Source: Dehalobacter sp. (lineage in GTDB: Bacteria > Bacillota > Desulfitobacteriia > Desulfitobacteriales > Syntrophobotulaceae). From it: DNA of 64,000 nt. Positions 1 to 8,653 of this stretch are shown here, in pieces (positions within the stretch are counted from its first letter, which is position 1; every line of letters starts with the position of its first letter). The notes beneath the pieces were generated by a model, which ran no database searches, was not told the origin of the DNA, and worked only from the letters and a program-made list of their open reading frames with translations. Position numbers and translations under genes: made by a program. The DNA is taken from assembly GCA_023667845.1 (NCBI GenBank), contig JAMPIU010000206.1, positions 186,001-250,000 on the forward strand, written 5' to 3'.

Positions 1-401
1 TATTAATTGATACGGTTCGTAATACAGCTGTGCTGGGAGCAGCAGCGGTGATCATGGTTTCCCCTTCGATTGAATCCGTGCGCCTGATAGATCTGGCAGA
101 AATCATAACCAGGCTGGAAATGCTTGTTATTACTATATTATTAATTGCAATGTTCATAAAAGTAAATGTTATGTATTATGGCGCAGTATTAGGGATAGCC
201 CGATTATGTAATTTACGGTCCTATAGGCCACTGGTACTTCCGATTGGAAGTATCATTGTTAGTTTATCCATTATGACATTTGATACTCTGGCACAAAGCA
301 ATGATTTCGCAACTAGGACAGGGCCTATTTTCACCCTTGTGTTTGAGTTTTCGCCTGTAATAACCTTACTTGTAGCAAAAATACGAAAGTTACCAAAATA
401 A
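1..401 (+). CDS. Spore germination permease, GerAB/GerKB family (C-terminal part)
   Basis: The reading frame is open from the left window edge (base 3 onward), so the gene is 5'-truncated by the window and only about 130 C-terminal residues are visible. It shows the last membrane helices of a GerAB-type endospore germination permease: a SPSIESVRL segment, a long hydrophobic helix ending in YYGAVLGIARL, then another helix pair and a basic tail. In the family this subunit of the germinant receptor sits in the inner spore membrane and senses nutrients. It implies an endospore former. The next small gene starts 11 bases later. An ordinary amino-acid permease is the alternative, but the tail is GerAB-like. 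Confidence 0.8.
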   Translation, partial: LIDTVRNTAVLGAAAVIMVSPSIESVRLIDLAEIITRLEMLVITILLIAMFIKVNVMYYGAVLGIARLCNLRSYRPLVLPIGSIIVSLSIMTFDTLAQSNDFATRTGPIFTLVFEFSPVITLLVAKIRKLPK

Positions 402-412
402 CAGGAAAGGAA

Positions 413-634
413 ATGGCCGTGATTTTTTTATTAACGATAGCTTTTGTCGCCATAGGATTATTTGAAGTCCCTGCTCTTGTCAAAAACAAGCACTGGCGGG
501 AACTTACCGTCTTTTCGGTCTTATTTCTGTTAGCGTTTATACTGGCTCTATTACAAGCAGCAGATGTCAAAATACCCAGTCCAGTCAAAGGCGTGGAATA
601 TTTGATTAAGGATATATTAAAAATTAGTTATTGA
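413..634 (+). CDS. Small two-helix membrane protein downstream of gerAB
   Basis: A 73-aa protein starting at an ATG preceded by AGGAAAGGAA. It has two hydrophobic segments (residues 3-20 and 32-48) separated by a charged KNKHWRE stretch and ends in a short basic tail. It lies 11 bases after the germination permease and on the same strand, so it is probably co-transcribed with it. Small membrane proteins of this kind often accompany clostridial ger operons. I recognise no catalytic motif, and a role in germination is inferred only from position. Confidence 0.6.
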   Translation: MAVIFLLTIAFVAIGLFEVPALVKNKHWRELTVFSVLFLLAFILALLQAADVKIPSPVKGVEYLIKDILKISY

Positions 635-686
635 TACTAGAAATCAAAGAAACTCCACCAAAATTTGCTATATTTGAAATATTCCT

Positions 687-715
687 TTGACATATACTTT
701 CATTCCAGTTATACT
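687..715 (+). promoter_or_regulatory. Sigma-A-type promoter for the zinc-ribbon gene
   Basis: TTGACA at 687-692, a 17-base spacer and TATACT at 710-715. The predicted 5' leader is about 105 nt long and contains a short hairpin (GGGAAG...CTTCCC, about 774-797) before the TGGAGG ribosome site of the gene at 827. Confidence 0.65.
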
Positions 716-826
716 AAAGCAGCTCGTTCATTTTGTGGATTTACTAATAACCTCTCCATTGCCTAAAGCTCTGGGAAGCTATGAATTCTTCCCATAAAGC
801 GGGTAATATATTTTGGAGGTTTTTTT

Positions 827-1129
827 ATGTTTGAAGACAAAGTTTTAACCTGTAAGGACTGTGGAAATGAGTTTTCCTTCTCCGTTTCCGAACAAGAATT
901 CTACGCAGAAAAGGGATTTACCAATGAACCTGGCAGATGTCCGGAATGCCGCTCTGCGAGAAAGGCACAGGGTAGATCCAACAACCAATACGGTCGTCCG
1001 CAACGAGAAATGTTCCCAGCCGTCTGTGCTACTTGTGGAAAAGAAACTCAAGTCCCTTTCCAACCCTCAGGTGACAAACCGGTTTATTGTCGTGATTGTT
1101 ATCAACCACGCACACGAAATAATTGGTAA
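827..1129 (+). CDS. Zinc-ribbon protein with two CxxC pairs
   Basis: A 100-aa cytosolic protein with CKDC and CPEC in the N-terminal half (about residues 10-40) and CATC and CRDC in the C-terminal half (about 67-91). These are two treble-clef or zinc-ribbon knuckles of the CxxC-x17-CxxC type seen in many short Firmicute proteins. The middle and the tail are rich in Arg, Gln and Asn, suggesting nucleic-acid contact. It is monocistronic, with its own promoter, a good ribosome site (TGGAGG) and a strong terminator. No specific function can be assigned. Confidence 0.8.
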   Translation: MFEDKVLTCKDCGNEFSFSVSEQEFYAEKGFTNEPGRCPECRSARKAQGRSNNQYGRPQREMFPAVCATCGKETQVPFQPSGDKPVYCRDCYQPRTRNNW

Positions 1130-1141
1130 GTATTTGAAAGA

Positions 1142-1178
1142 AGCCTTCCTAGTACACACACTAGGGAGGCTTTTTTAT
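1142..1178 (+). terminator. Intrinsic terminator of the zinc-ribbon gene
   Basis: A stem of 12 bases on each side (AGCCTTCCTAGT at 1142-1153 and ACTAGGGAGGCT at 1160-1171, one mismatch) with a 6-base loop, followed by a T-rich tract. Confidence 0.85.
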
Positions 1179-1234
1179 TTCGGGTCTTCTTATACCATAA
1201 GCAGCCCATAAGGATATTTTTGCGCTATATTGGC

Positions 1235-2128
1235 TCATGCGGACACTTTAAATGGTTGTATTCTTGATAATTCATAGAATAGTGGCGATTTATAACCCAA
1301 TGCTGAATGAAGCCTTCGGCAATTGTAGTAAATATTAATCCATTGCTTAAGTCCAATCTGAGCTTGCTCAATACTCTGAAAGTATCGCTTGTAAACAAAT
1401 TCTGTCTTCAAGGTTTGAAAGAATGATTCCATTGGAGCATTGTCATAAGGATTCCCTTTACGGCTCATACTGCCGAGAATTTTGTGCTTATCCAGTAACT
1501 CCCGGAATGCCTTGCTAGTATACTGACTGCCACGATCTGAATGATGAATAAGTCCTGGAGCAGGCCGCTCCTTGGCAATTGCCAAGGAAAGAGCCCGACA
1601 AACCAATTTGGCATTTGGCTTCGTTCCAAGTGCCCAACCTACTATTTTTCTACGGCACAAATCCATGACAGCTGCGAGATAAGACCATTTTCCGTTTGTT
1701 CTGATGTAGGTAATGTCGGCTAGCCAAACTTTATTAATCTCTGTAACTTTAAACTCTTGGCCCAGCAGATTGGGAAATGCCTGTTCATTGGGATCAGCCT
1801 TCGTGGTTTGCGGCTTGTACTTGCTCTTGATCTTCGCTTTAATGCCATTCTGATGCATAATCCTTTGAACTTTGCTCCGGCCGCACTTGACGTTATGTTC
1901 CTTGTTCAGAGATTCATAAACGCGCTTGACACCGTAGTTATGATCATTATCCCGTTCAATCTTTCTGATCTTGGCAAGGACCACGGCGTCTTTATCCTGG
2001 TGACTCGGACAGCCGGAAGCCACCCACTGATAATATCCGCTTCGGGAAACTTCTATGACTTGGCATAACTTCTTAACAGCATATTTGAAGCGGTATTTAT
2101 AAATAAAGGCGTATTTTACTTGCTGTTC
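1235..2128 (-). CDS. IS3-family transposase, OrfB (DDE integrase part)
   Basis: The HTH_21 segment and the rve integrase core are present. The catalytic residues can be seen: D in WLADITYI, D in HHSDRGSQY and E in NAPMESFFQTLK. The first in-frame start codon (GTG, 2021-2023) lies inside the HTH_21 region, but the frame is open upstream to 2128 and encodes a normal YKYRF...SRSGYYQW segment. OrfB is therefore most likely made as an OrfAB fusion by -1 frameshifting near 2125-2131 (AAAGAAC), where orfA ends at 2116. The frameshift is inferred from the overlap and family behaviour; the A-run is shorter than usual. The stop codon (1235-1237) lies just outside the inverted repeat. Confidence 0.85.
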   Translation of the reverse strand, partial: EQQVKYAFIYKYRFKYAVKKLCQVIEVSRSGYYQWVASGCPSHQDKDAVVLAKIRKIERDNDHNYGVKRVYESLNKEHNVKCGRSKVQRIMHQNGIKAKIKSKYKPQTTKADPNEQAFPNLLGQEFKVTEINKVWLADITYIRTNGKWSYLAAVMDLCRRKIVGWALGTKPNAKLVCRALSLAIAKERPAPGLIHHSDRGSQYTSKAFRELLDKHKILGSMSRKGNPYDNAPMESFFQTLKTEFVYKRYFQSIEQAQIGLKQWINIYYNCRRLHSALGYKSPLFYELSRIQPFKVSA

Positions 2129-2459
2129 TTTGCGAAGTATGCCGTGGCTTTTTTTAGGATCTCGACCTCTTCTTCAAGTTCTTTAATACGTCTTTGGGCT
2201 TTCTTTAACTCAGCGTCTTCAGGTTTGAGGTTCCCTGATCCAGGGAAGGCATTTTCAGGATCTGTTTTGAATTGTTCAGCCCATTTATATATGGTATTAA
2301 CATGCAATCCCAGTTCTTCTGCTAGGCTTGTAGCTGTTCTTCTTCCTTCAAGATAGACCTGGGTAATTTCTCTCTTGAATTCCGGATCAAAATTCTTTCT
2401 TGTACTCATTTTCTGACACCTCTCTGGCTTTATTATACTAGCCATTTGCGGTGTCCACA
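1238..2459 (-). mobile_element. IS3-family insertion sequence
   Basis: About 1.22 kb carrying orfA and orfB on the minus strand. Imperfect terminal inverted repeats start with TG: TGCGGACACTTTAAATGG at 1238-1255, and on the other strand TGTGGACACCGCAAATGG ending at 2459. No short direct target duplication is visible (TCA before 1238, AAA after 2459), so the insertion may be old or the outermost bases altered. Both reading frames look intact. Confidence 0.85.
2116..2409 (-). CDS. IS3-family transposase, OrfA (helix-turn-helix subunit)
   Basis: A 97-aa protein from an ATG at 2409 with GAGAGGTG upstream. A helix-turn-helix (FKREITQVYLEG ... LGLHVNTIYKW) occupies residues 8-50. A leucine-zipper-like helix at about residues 60-95 (RRIKELEEEVEILKKA) mediates multimerisation in this family. 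It overlaps the upstream end of orfB in the -1 frame, the classical IS3 arrangement. Confidence 0.9.
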   Translation of the reverse strand: MSTRKNFDPEFKREITQVYLEGRRTATSLAEELGLHVNTIYKWAEQFKTDPENAFPGSGNLKPEDAELKKAQRRIKELEEEVEILKKATAYFAKNSK

Positions 2460-2613
2460 AAATCCATTACGGGGCATTTGGAACGTATAATTTTTTTCAA
2501 CCTTTTACCATTTTATAAAAATGTTTATGGATATTAATTATAGCTTTATTTTACAAATGAAGCTTATTAGAAGCTTATTAATTTATTAACCATTAATTCA
2601 TTGACATTAATCA

Positions 2614-2642
2614 TTGACATACATTTTTATAAATGATAAAAT
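2614..2642 (+). promoter_or_regulatory. Promoter of the carD-like gene
   Basis: TTGACA at 2614-2619, a 17-base AT-rich spacer and TAAAAT at 2637-2642, about 65 bases before the start codon at 2710. It lies beyond the right end of the insertion sequence, so the IS did not separate the gene from its promoter. Confidence 0.65.
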
Positions 2643-2709
2643 AATTGATTTGCTATATATCACTTTCTATGATATGCTTAATTAGCTACTGACTCAGGGA
2701 GGTGAATAT

Positions 2710-3228
2710 ATGTTCCAAGTTGGTGATCAGATTGTCTATCCTATGCATGGAGTGGGAACTATTGAAGCTATTGAAGAAAAAGAAATCTTGGGGAAAAAAA
2801 GAATTTACTATATTGTCAACGTACCCCAAACCAGGATGCAAATGATGATTCCCCAGGATAAAGCTGAAAGCTTTGGCATCCGGAAGCTGGTTGAATCCTC
2901 TATCTTTGAGGAGATTCTGGAAAATTTTAATGAGGGAATTACTGATCCCCTGCTTTATAAAAACCAGAAATACTGCACTGATTTAAATACGAAAAAGATG
3001 AGAAGCGGCGATATTTTCAAAGGGACAGAAATAATCCGTGATTTAACGCGAAAAAACCTCCTTGGTAAATTGGGAAAAGAAGATTCCAAAATGTTGGAGG
3101 GCGCCCGTAATATATTTATCAGTGAACTGATGCAAGTAAGATGTATGACTAAAGAGAAAGCAACAGATTTATTAGATTCAGTGTTAGCAGCCAACGTATT
3201 AGATGTAGAATTTCAGGAGGTAAAATAA
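2710..3228 (+). CDS. CarD/CdnL-family transcriptional regulator
   Basis: A 172-aa cytosolic protein. Residues 1-60 form the RNA-polymerase-interaction (TRCF/Mfd-like Tudor) domain: FQVGDQIVYPMHGVGTIEAIEE, then a beta-rich stretch ending in a MMIPQDKA motif. The rest is helical and basic, matching the DNA-binding domain. CarD proteins bind the RNA polymerase beta subunit and stabilise open promoter complexes. The length is typical of clostridial members. The start has a strong site (GGGAGGTGAATAT-ATG). A small gene follows after 1 base. Confidence 0.85.
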   Translation: MFQVGDQIVYPMHGVGTIEAIEEKEILGKKRIYYIVNVPQTRMQMMIPQDKAESFGIRKLVESSIFEEILENFNEGITDPLLYKNQKYCTDLNTKKMRSGDIFKGTEIIRDLTRKNLLGKLGKEDSKMLEGARNIFISELMQVRCMTKEKATDLLDSVLAANVLDVEFQEVK

Positions 3229-3229
3229 T

Positions 3230-3394
3230 TTGAAACCATATACTTGGTATGATTTTAGTTATTTATCGAAAAAACAAAAACTTCAGTTTCTGATCGACAT
3301 AAAACCATCAGCAGAAAAAAATGGCAGATTTGATCTAATCTTATACAACAAATACGCAGAGCAGTTTGGTTTAGACAAAACCAAAGAAGCTTAA
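3230..3394 (+). CDS. Small protein (54 aa) co-transcribed with carD
   Basis: It starts at TTG 3230, with CAGGAGG inside the end of carD 9 bases upstream, so it is translationally well placed. The product is basic, aromatic-rich at the start (KPYTWYDFSYL) and has no cysteine cluster or membrane segment. The terminator at 3444 follows, so it is the last gene of a two-gene unit. I do not recognise the family. Confidence 0.6.
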   Translation: MKPYTWYDFSYLSKKQKLQFLIDIKPSAEKNGRFDLILYNKYAEQFGLDKTKEA

Positions 3395-3443
3395 ATTATA
3401 CCACACCACCAGCGATTTTAAGTATATTCATAGCTCTTTTCCC

Positions 3444-3476
3444 AAGACCCTGGGTTTAAAATCCAGGATCTTTTTT
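3444..3476 (+). terminator. Terminator of the carD unit
   Basis: AAGACCCTGG at 3444-3453 pairs with CCAGGATCTT at 3463-3472 (one mismatch), followed by six T. The remaining bases to 3622 show no gene. Confidence 0.8.
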
Positions 3477-3622
3477 AATAGGGGCTGATAGAGGGTGTCT
3501 TAGCCCTAAGTCTGGACCATATTAACCCCTGAAAACAATAACCTAAAAGAAAAATAAACCCCTTAGAAGGCCGTTGAAAAGCTTAAGAAACTGTATTTTT
3601 CGGCAAAAAGAGTTAAGGAGCT

Positions 3623-4795
3623 TTATAATGCAGCTTGGTAGATATTAATGATATCTTCAACCGATCCCTGCCTGGGGTTTGTTAACGTGCAAATATCTTT
3701 TATCGCATTATTGGCCAGTTTTTCAATATCACCTTCCTTAAGACCCATCATAGATAGTTTTTCGGAAATACCAATTACAGAAGACAAATGTTTAATCGAT
3801 TCGATAATAATATTTATTGCTTGCTCCTTACGATGTGTAACCGTCCCCATAGCTTCGCATAATTTCAGAATCCGATGCTCCGGTATCGCCGTAGAATTGA
3901 ATCTAAAAACATGAGGCAGTAGAGCAGCATTATTGAATCCATGAGCCCCATTATAAAAACCGCCCAGCTGATGCGCCATTGCATGCACATAGCCCAGACC
4001 GGCGCTATTAAAGGCAAGTCCTGCCATAATATTTGCATACATCATTTTTTCTCTGGCTTCCAAATCATTGCCGTTCTCATAGGCTCTCGGTAAGTACTCA
4101 AATGACAACCTCAGTGCATCCAAAGCCAAAACATCTGTAATCGGAAATGCTTCTGTCGAAACAAACGCTTCTATCGCATGCGAGACAACATCAATTCCAG
4201 AACTAGATGTTACTTCCTTCGGCATCGTGGTCATAAAAATTGGATCGTTTACGGATATAAACGGTGTCAATAAAGCTGAAGTGATTACCATTTTCACCTT
4301 TCTTGTATTGTCCGTGACGATTGCGGTATGTGTTACTTCTGCTGCGGAACCAGCCGTTGTGTTGATTGTAATAAGAGGGATCATCGGTTTGGTTATTTTG
4401 TTATATCCTTCATAGTCTGTAATGGAGCCACCGTTTACAGCGACTGCAGCAATCGCTTTTGCACAATCATGATTTGTGCCGCCGCCGATAGAAATGATTA
4501 ATTTATAGTCTCGTTTAAAGACATTCCAGCCGTGCTTAAAATATCTTAATCCGTCCTCAACAAAAGGTACTGTCGGATTGGGATGTAAAATCCCGTCAAA
4601 AATATCGTAGGAAATAAATAGACTCTTCAGTATCTTTTCAATATTTTCAACATACCCAAGTTTGATCATATTCTTATCAGTCACAATCAACGCTTTACTT
4701 AATTTCCAGGACAATAATTGATTAGGAAGATCCTTAATTGCCCCAACGCCGATTAAATTGGTTTTAGGGATAAAAAAATTATGGGTATTTTCCAA
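3623..4795 (-). CDS. Iron-containing alcohol dehydrogenase
   Basis: A group III (Fe-type) NAD(P)-dependent alcohol dehydrogenase of about 390 aa, the usual length. Visible motifs are the nucleotide-binding GGGTNHDCAK, the TTAGSAAEVT segment and the metal ligands in GIDVVSHAIEAF, HAMAHQLGG and GAHGFNN. I place the start at TTG 4795 (LENTHNFFIP), because AAGGTGG lies 6 bases upstream and the protein then begins as family members do. Upstream TTG codons would add 8 residues. The GAHGFNNAALLPH stretch departs slightly from the usual HGxANALLLPH. It follows pflBA on the same strand, which suggests reduction of acetaldehyde or another aldehyde during fermentation; the substrate cannot be read from sequence. 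Confidence 0.85.
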   Translation of the reverse strand: MENTHNFFIPKTNLIGVGAIKDLPNQLLSWKLSKALIVTDKNMIKLGYVENIEKILKSLFISYDIFDGILHPNPTVPFVEDGLRYFKHGWNVFKRDYKLIISIGGGTNHDCAKAIAAVAVNGGSITDYEGYNKITKPMIPLITINTTAGSAAEVTHTAIVTDNTRKVKMVITSALLTPFISVNDPIFMTTMPKEVTSSSGIDVVSHAIEAFVSTEAFPITDVLALDALRLSFEYLPRAYENGNDLEAREKMMYANIMAGLAFNSAGLGYVHAMAHQLGGFYNGAHGFNNAALLPHVFRFNSTAIPEHRILKLCEAMGTVTHRKEQAINIIIESIKHLSSVIGISEKLSMMGLKEGDIEKLANNAIKDICTLTNPRQGSVEDIINIYQAAL

Positions 4796-4828
4796 GGCCA
4801 ACCACCTTATACTTTGCAAAATAAATTA

Positions 4829-5308
4829 TTAGGGAACCATTTTCTCTCTGCTTTTACCATCGACGAAATGGTTCCATTTTAAAAATGCCCAGGTAGCAAC
4901 CGAAAACCAGACCGTAAAACCAATCAGCGGCAGAATTAATCTGCTGAAAGCTTCGAAAATCCCTATATCAAGCAATAGATTATAGTATAAGATCGAAGCA
5001 AACACTCCTGCTGCGATAGAAATATAATAAAACGGCTTTTGTCTTGGTAAATAATAAAAATAGATGATGAAAAACGCCGTCCAGGCAATGTTGGCAAAAA
5101 GATGAACACCGATGAAGCCAAAAGGACCAAAATTCGTCCAATAAAATAATCCAGTAAAATACCCGAAAGCGTGGACAATAGAATCCATCATTCCACCTAA
5201 AACGACACCAAACAAAGATAATCGTCGAATATCTTTTTTAGGTACAATGACGATTAAGAGCAAAGTAAAAGTCACAGCATAAAACGGATGCAACAAAAAA
5301 ATTGGCAT
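4829..5308 (-). CDS. Membrane protein of unknown function between adh and pflA
   Basis: A 159-aa protein with about five hydrophobic helices, including FYAVTFTLLLIVIV, WTAFFIIYFYYL and LILPLIGFTVWFSVATWAF, and a basic C-terminal tail. The start is ATG 5308 with AAGGGGA 8 bases upstream; the longer frame to 5464 overlaps pflA and lacks a ribosome site. Charged or aromatic positions within helices (DSIVHAFGYFTGLFYW) might line a pore or bind a cofactor. It sits 33 bases before adh and 91 after pflA, so it is probably in the same transcript. Function not recognised. Confidence 0.65.
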   Translation of the reverse strand: MPIFLLHPFYAVTFTLLLIVIVPKKDIRRLSLFGVVLGGMMDSIVHAFGYFTGLFYWTNFGPFGFIGVHLFANIAWTAFFIIYFYYLPRQKPFYYISIAAGVFASILYYNLLLDIGIFEAFSRLILPLIGFTVWFSVATWAFLKWNHFVDGKSREKMVP

Positions 5309-5399
5309 TACTGCAATCCCCTTTATATTATATGCAAGCTTAGGATATCCATTAAGGCATTTAATTATTCGGATATTAGAAGAGCTCCGTTTAACGTTT

Positions 5400-6167
5400 T
5401 CATTTTTTAATAGCCCGGAACAGTTCCGGCAGTTCTTCCAAACAATACTCCAGCAGCTTGGCAAGTCTTCCTTCTCCGAGTTCCTGAACCTCGGCTAGCC
5501 GGTATGACAGTCCCAGTAGCTTATATTTTTCAATACCCATCTTGTGATAAGGTAGCAGTTCCATTCGTTCCACAGCTACTCCGCTATCATAAATAAGACT
5601 GCACAGGCTGACGATATCATCTTTCTTGTCGTTGATGCCCGGTACTACCACATGCCGTATCCATATCCGGCAGCCTGCCGCCGAAGCCGCATGCAGAAAA
5701 TTCATTGTCGTACTTAGACTGCCTCCGATATATTGATCATACCGCTCTTGATCCGGCATTTTGATATCCAGCAGAACCGTGTCGGTATTTGCCAGCACCT
5801 TGGCTACATCCTCCGACGGTATTGTGCCGGCAGTATCCAGAGCCGTGTTGATATCAGCCTTTTTAAGCTGTTTGAACAGTTCTGCCGCAAAAAGGGGCTG
5901 CATAAGCGGCTCTCCGCCGGAAAGCGTGACACCGCCTTCCCGGCCAAAGTAAGTGCGGTAATGCATCGCTTTTTGCACCAAAGCTTCCGCAGTGAACTCC
6001 CTCCCCCCATTCCTATCCCAAGTATCGGGATTATGGCAATAGATACAGCGCAATGGACATCCCTGCATGAAAATAACCATTCTCAATCCAGGTCCATCCG
6101 CTCCTCCAAGGGTCTCAATGGAGTGTATCCTTCCCGTCTTTTCTATTTCTTCCGTCTTGCCGCTCAT
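5400..6167 (-). CDS. pflA: Pyruvate formate-lyase activating enzyme (radical SAM)
   Basis: A 255-aa radical SAM enzyme. Cys37, Cys41 and Cys44 (GCPLRCIYCHN) bind the 4Fe-4S cluster, and the SAM-binding GGEP motif follows at about residue 83. It uses SAM to install the glycyl radical on PflB. The N-terminus (IHSIETLGGADGPGLR) is typical for PflA, with no ferredoxin insert, so it is the short PFL-AE type rather than a choline- or glycerol-lyase activase. The start lies 12 bases downstream of the pflB stop, so the two are an operon. Confidence 0.95.
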   Translation of the reverse strand: MSGKTEEIEKTGRIHSIETLGGADGPGLRMVIFMQGCPLRCIYCHNPDTWDRNGGREFTAEALVQKAMHYRTYFGREGGVTLSGGEPLMQPLFAAELFKQLKKADINTALDTAGTIPSEDVAKVLANTDTVLLDIKMPDQERYDQYIGGSLSTTMNFLHAASAAGCRIWIRHVVVPGINDKKDDIVSLCSLIYDSGVAVERMELLPYHKMGIEKYKLLGLSYRLAEVQELGEGRLAKLLEYCLEELPELFRAIKK

Positions 6168-6179
6168 CTGCTTACTGCC

Positions 6180-8414
6180 TCATAGCCTTTCATGGTAGGT
6201 CCTGTTGATGACCTCCTGCTGCTGCTGGCGGCTTAGCTTGTTGAAGTTGACTGCATAACCCGATACGCGTATCGTCAGGTTAGGATAACGTTCCGGATGC
6301 TCCATAGCGTCAATCAGTTGTTCACGGTTCAAAACGTTAACATTGATGTGATGGGCCTTCATATCAAAATAACCGTCTAAGACCGCTACCAGGTTGCTCT
6401 TCTGTTCCTCACAGTTCTTGCCGATGGTGGAAGGAGTTATGGAAAAAGTACAGGATATCCCGTCCCGGCAGGCTTCATACGGAAGCTTTGAAACAGAATT
6501 CAACGATGCAAGCGCCCCGTTTGCCTCTCTGTTATGCATCGGATTAGCACCGGGAGCAAACGCTTCGCCCTTTTTCCTTCCGTCCGGGGTTGCACCTGTC
6601 TTTTTACCGTAGACCACATTGGAGGTAATTGTCAACACCGAAAGGGTGTGCACGGCGTTCCTGTAAGCAGACGTCTTTCTCAGCTCCCCGATAAAATCCT
6701 CTGTCAGCTCTGCAGCAATCAAGTCCACACGGTCGTCATCATTGCCGAACCGTGGGTATTCTCCATCTATTTCAAAGTCCTGGATCAGGCCTTTTTCGTT
6801 TCTGACTGCCCGGACCTTGGCATATCTAATCGCACTCAAAGAATCCGCAACCACGGAAAGTCCGGCGATTCCGAAAGCCATGAAGCGTTCGACATCCGTG
6901 TCATGCAATGCCATCTGCAGCTTTTCGTAGGCATACTGGTCATGCATATAATGGATGACATTCATGGTATTAACATACAGCCTGGTGAGCCATCCCTGAT
7001 AAAAAGCGAACCGCTTCATGACATCCCCGTATTCCAGTAAACCGGCCTTAACCCCTTCGGATACAGGCCCGACCTGTTTGCCGGTGATTTCATCCCTTCC
7101 GCCGTTTAAAGCCATAAGCAACATCTTTGGCAGGTTGCAGCGTGCTCCGAAATACTGCATTTGCTTGCCTATCTTCATCGCCGATACGCAACAGGCGATC
7201 CCATAGTCATCCCTATATAAAGTGCGCATTACATCGTCGTTCTCATACTGTATAGAGTCGGTATCGATAGACACCTTGGCGCAATAACGTTTAAAAGCCT
7301 CCGGCAGCGCCGCGGACCACAGCACAGTTAGGTTAGGCTCGGGTGCCAGTCCTAGATTATATAGCGTATGCAAGAAACGGTAGGACATTTTAGTAACCAG
7401 CGTCCTTCCGTCCTCGCCCATACCTCCGATAGCCTCCGTGATCCACATGGGATCCCCGGCAAAAAGCTCATTGTATTCTGGTGTCCGAAGATGCCGGGCC
7501 ATTCTCAGTTTAATGATGAAATCGTCTATGATCTCCTGGACCTGCCGTTCAGTCAATCTTTGCTGATCAATATCCCGCTGAGCATAGATATCCAGAAATG
7601 TGCTAACCCTTCCCAGGGACATGGCGGCACCGTTCTGCTCCTTAATCGCGCCAAGATAGCCAAAATATAACCACTGAACCGCCTCTTTAAAATCTACGGC
7701 CGGTTGGGATATATCGAAACCGTAAAGCTCCGCCATCTTTTTAAGCTTTTCTAAAAAATCGATCTGCTTGTACAATTCCTCGCTTACTTTGATATTCTCC
7801 ATGTCCATCAGCAACTGACCCTTTTTACGCTTATCTTCTTTTTTCCCTGCAATCAGCCTGTCAACGCCATATAGTGCTACACGCCTGTAGTCGCCGATGA
7901 TCCTTCCGCGTCCATAGGCATCCGGCAGTCCAGTAATTATTCCGCTCCTGCGGGCTTCCTTCATTTCATCGGTGTAGACACGGAAAACACCGTCATTGTG
8001 CGTCGTCTTGTAAAAGAACTCTCTTTCGATTTTCTCATCCATGGTATAACCATAGGCCTTGCAGGCCTTCCTGGCCATATTGATCCCGCCAAAAGGATTG
8101 ACTCCTCTTTTTAACGGCCTGTTGGTCTGAATGCCAACGATGAGTTCCTTTTCCTTGTCCAGATAGCCCGGGGCATAGCTTAGCAATGAAGAAACCGTTG
8201 AGGTATCGATATCCAGCACGCCGCCGAATTCCTTCTCAAGCTTTTGCAGCCTTGAAAGTTTCTCTAGAATATGCTGAGTCCGGTTCGTTACCTCCGTTAA
8301 AAAAGTTTCATCTCCTTCATAAGGCTGGTAATTTGCTTGTATGAAATCCCTGACATCAATTTCCTGCTGCCATCTGCCGTCTTTGAAGTTTTCCCATCCT
8401 GTATTATTCATCAT
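6180..8414 (-). CDS. pflB: Formate C-acetyltransferase (pyruvate formate-lyase)
   Basis: A 744-aa glycyl radical enzyme. The active-site pair Cys408-Cys409 (IACCVSA) and the radical glycine Gly719 in RVSGYAV near the C-terminus are present. It converts pyruvate and CoA to acetyl-CoA and formate under anoxia. Two adjacent cysteines identify a true PFL rather than a diol dehydratase-like homologue. Transcription starts upstream of a ZTP riboswitch (8469-8566), so synthesis of formate, the precursor of 10-formyl-THF, should respond to ZTP. pflA follows directly. The start has GGGGGGTT and then ATGATG; either ATG is possible. Confidence 0.97.
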   Translation of the reverse strand: MMNNTGWENFKDGRWQQEIDVRDFIQANYQPYEGDETFLTEVTNRTQHILEKLSRLQKLEKEFGGVLDIDTSTVSSLLSYAPGYLDKEKELIVGIQTNRPLKRGVNPFGGINMARKACKAYGYTMDEKIEREFFYKTTHNDGVFRVYTDEMKEARRSGIITGLPDAYGRGRIIGDYRRVALYGVDRLIAGKKEDKRKKGQLLMDMENIKVSEELYKQIDFLEKLKKMAELYGFDISQPAVDFKEAVQWLYFGYLGAIKEQNGAAMSLGRVSTFLDIYAQRDIDQQRLTERQVQEIIDDFIIKLRMARHLRTPEYNELFAGDPMWITEAIGGMGEDGRTLVTKMSYRFLHTLYNLGLAPEPNLTVLWSAALPEAFKRYCAKVSIDTDSIQYENDDVMRTLYRDDYGIACCVSAMKIGKQMQYFGARCNLPKMLLMALNGGRDEITGKQVGPVSEGVKAGLLEYGDVMKRFAFYQGWLTRLYVNTMNVIHYMHDQYAYEKLQMALHDTDVERFMAFGIAGLSVVADSLSAIRYAKVRAVRNEKGLIQDFEIDGEYPRFGNDDDRVDLIAAELTEDFIGELRKTSAYRNAVHTLSVLTITSNVVYGKKTGATPDGRKKGEAFAPGANPMHNREANGALASLNSVSKLPYEACRDGISCTFSITPSTIGKNCEEQKSNLVAVLDGYFDMKAHHINVNVLNREQLIDAMEHPERYPNLTIRVSGYAVNFNKLSRQQQQEVINRTYHERL

Positions 8415-8468
8415 TTTAACCCCCCTAATTTGCCAGATTCTGAATTTTATGAGGGTGACTCAGAAAAT

Positions 8469-8566
8469 AAAAAAACCTGGACAATATTTATACTGCCCAG
8501 GCGGTCGACGTTTGAATTCTTCCAATCCCTTATGGTTAAACCCATATGTCCGCCAGTCTTGGAAGC
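8469..8566 (-). ncRNA. ZTP riboswitch ('pfl' RNA motif) of pflBA, with terminator
   Basis: On the minus strand, TTCCAA (P1), GACUGGCGGAC, a hairpin AUGGguuuAACCAU, the closing UUGGAA and, after a linker, the hallmark CCGCCUGGGCA. The CCUGGGCA half then pairs with UGUCCAGG, followed by seven U: an expression platform in which the pseudoknot strand competes with the terminator. It lies 54 bases before pflB. Known biology: ZTP/ZMP binding signals 10-formyl-THF shortage and permits read-through. The order and motif match the family closely. Confidence 0.92.
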
Positions 8567-8574
8567 TTACCGAT

Positions 8575-8604
8575 ATTCTATTACGGATGTAATGACTTTG
8601 TCAA
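8575..8604 (-). promoter_or_regulatory. Promoter of the pflBA riboswitch transcript
   Basis: On the minus strand TTGACA (8604-8599), an 18-base spacer and TAGAAT (8580-8575), directly before the riboswitch start. Confidence 0.75.
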
Positions 8605-8653
8605 TTACCCGTTTATATGGAGCTATGTTTATTCAAAGTGCGAACAGAATACG

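Noticed and set aside
861-1211. Plus-strand frame of 116 codons overlapping the zinc-ribbon gene
   Set aside because: Out of frame with the clear zinc-ribbon gene and reads through its terminator; no ribosome site.
5733-7040. Several long plus-strand frames opposite pflA/pflB
   Set aside because: Antisense shadows of strongly conserved genes; composition explained by codon bias.
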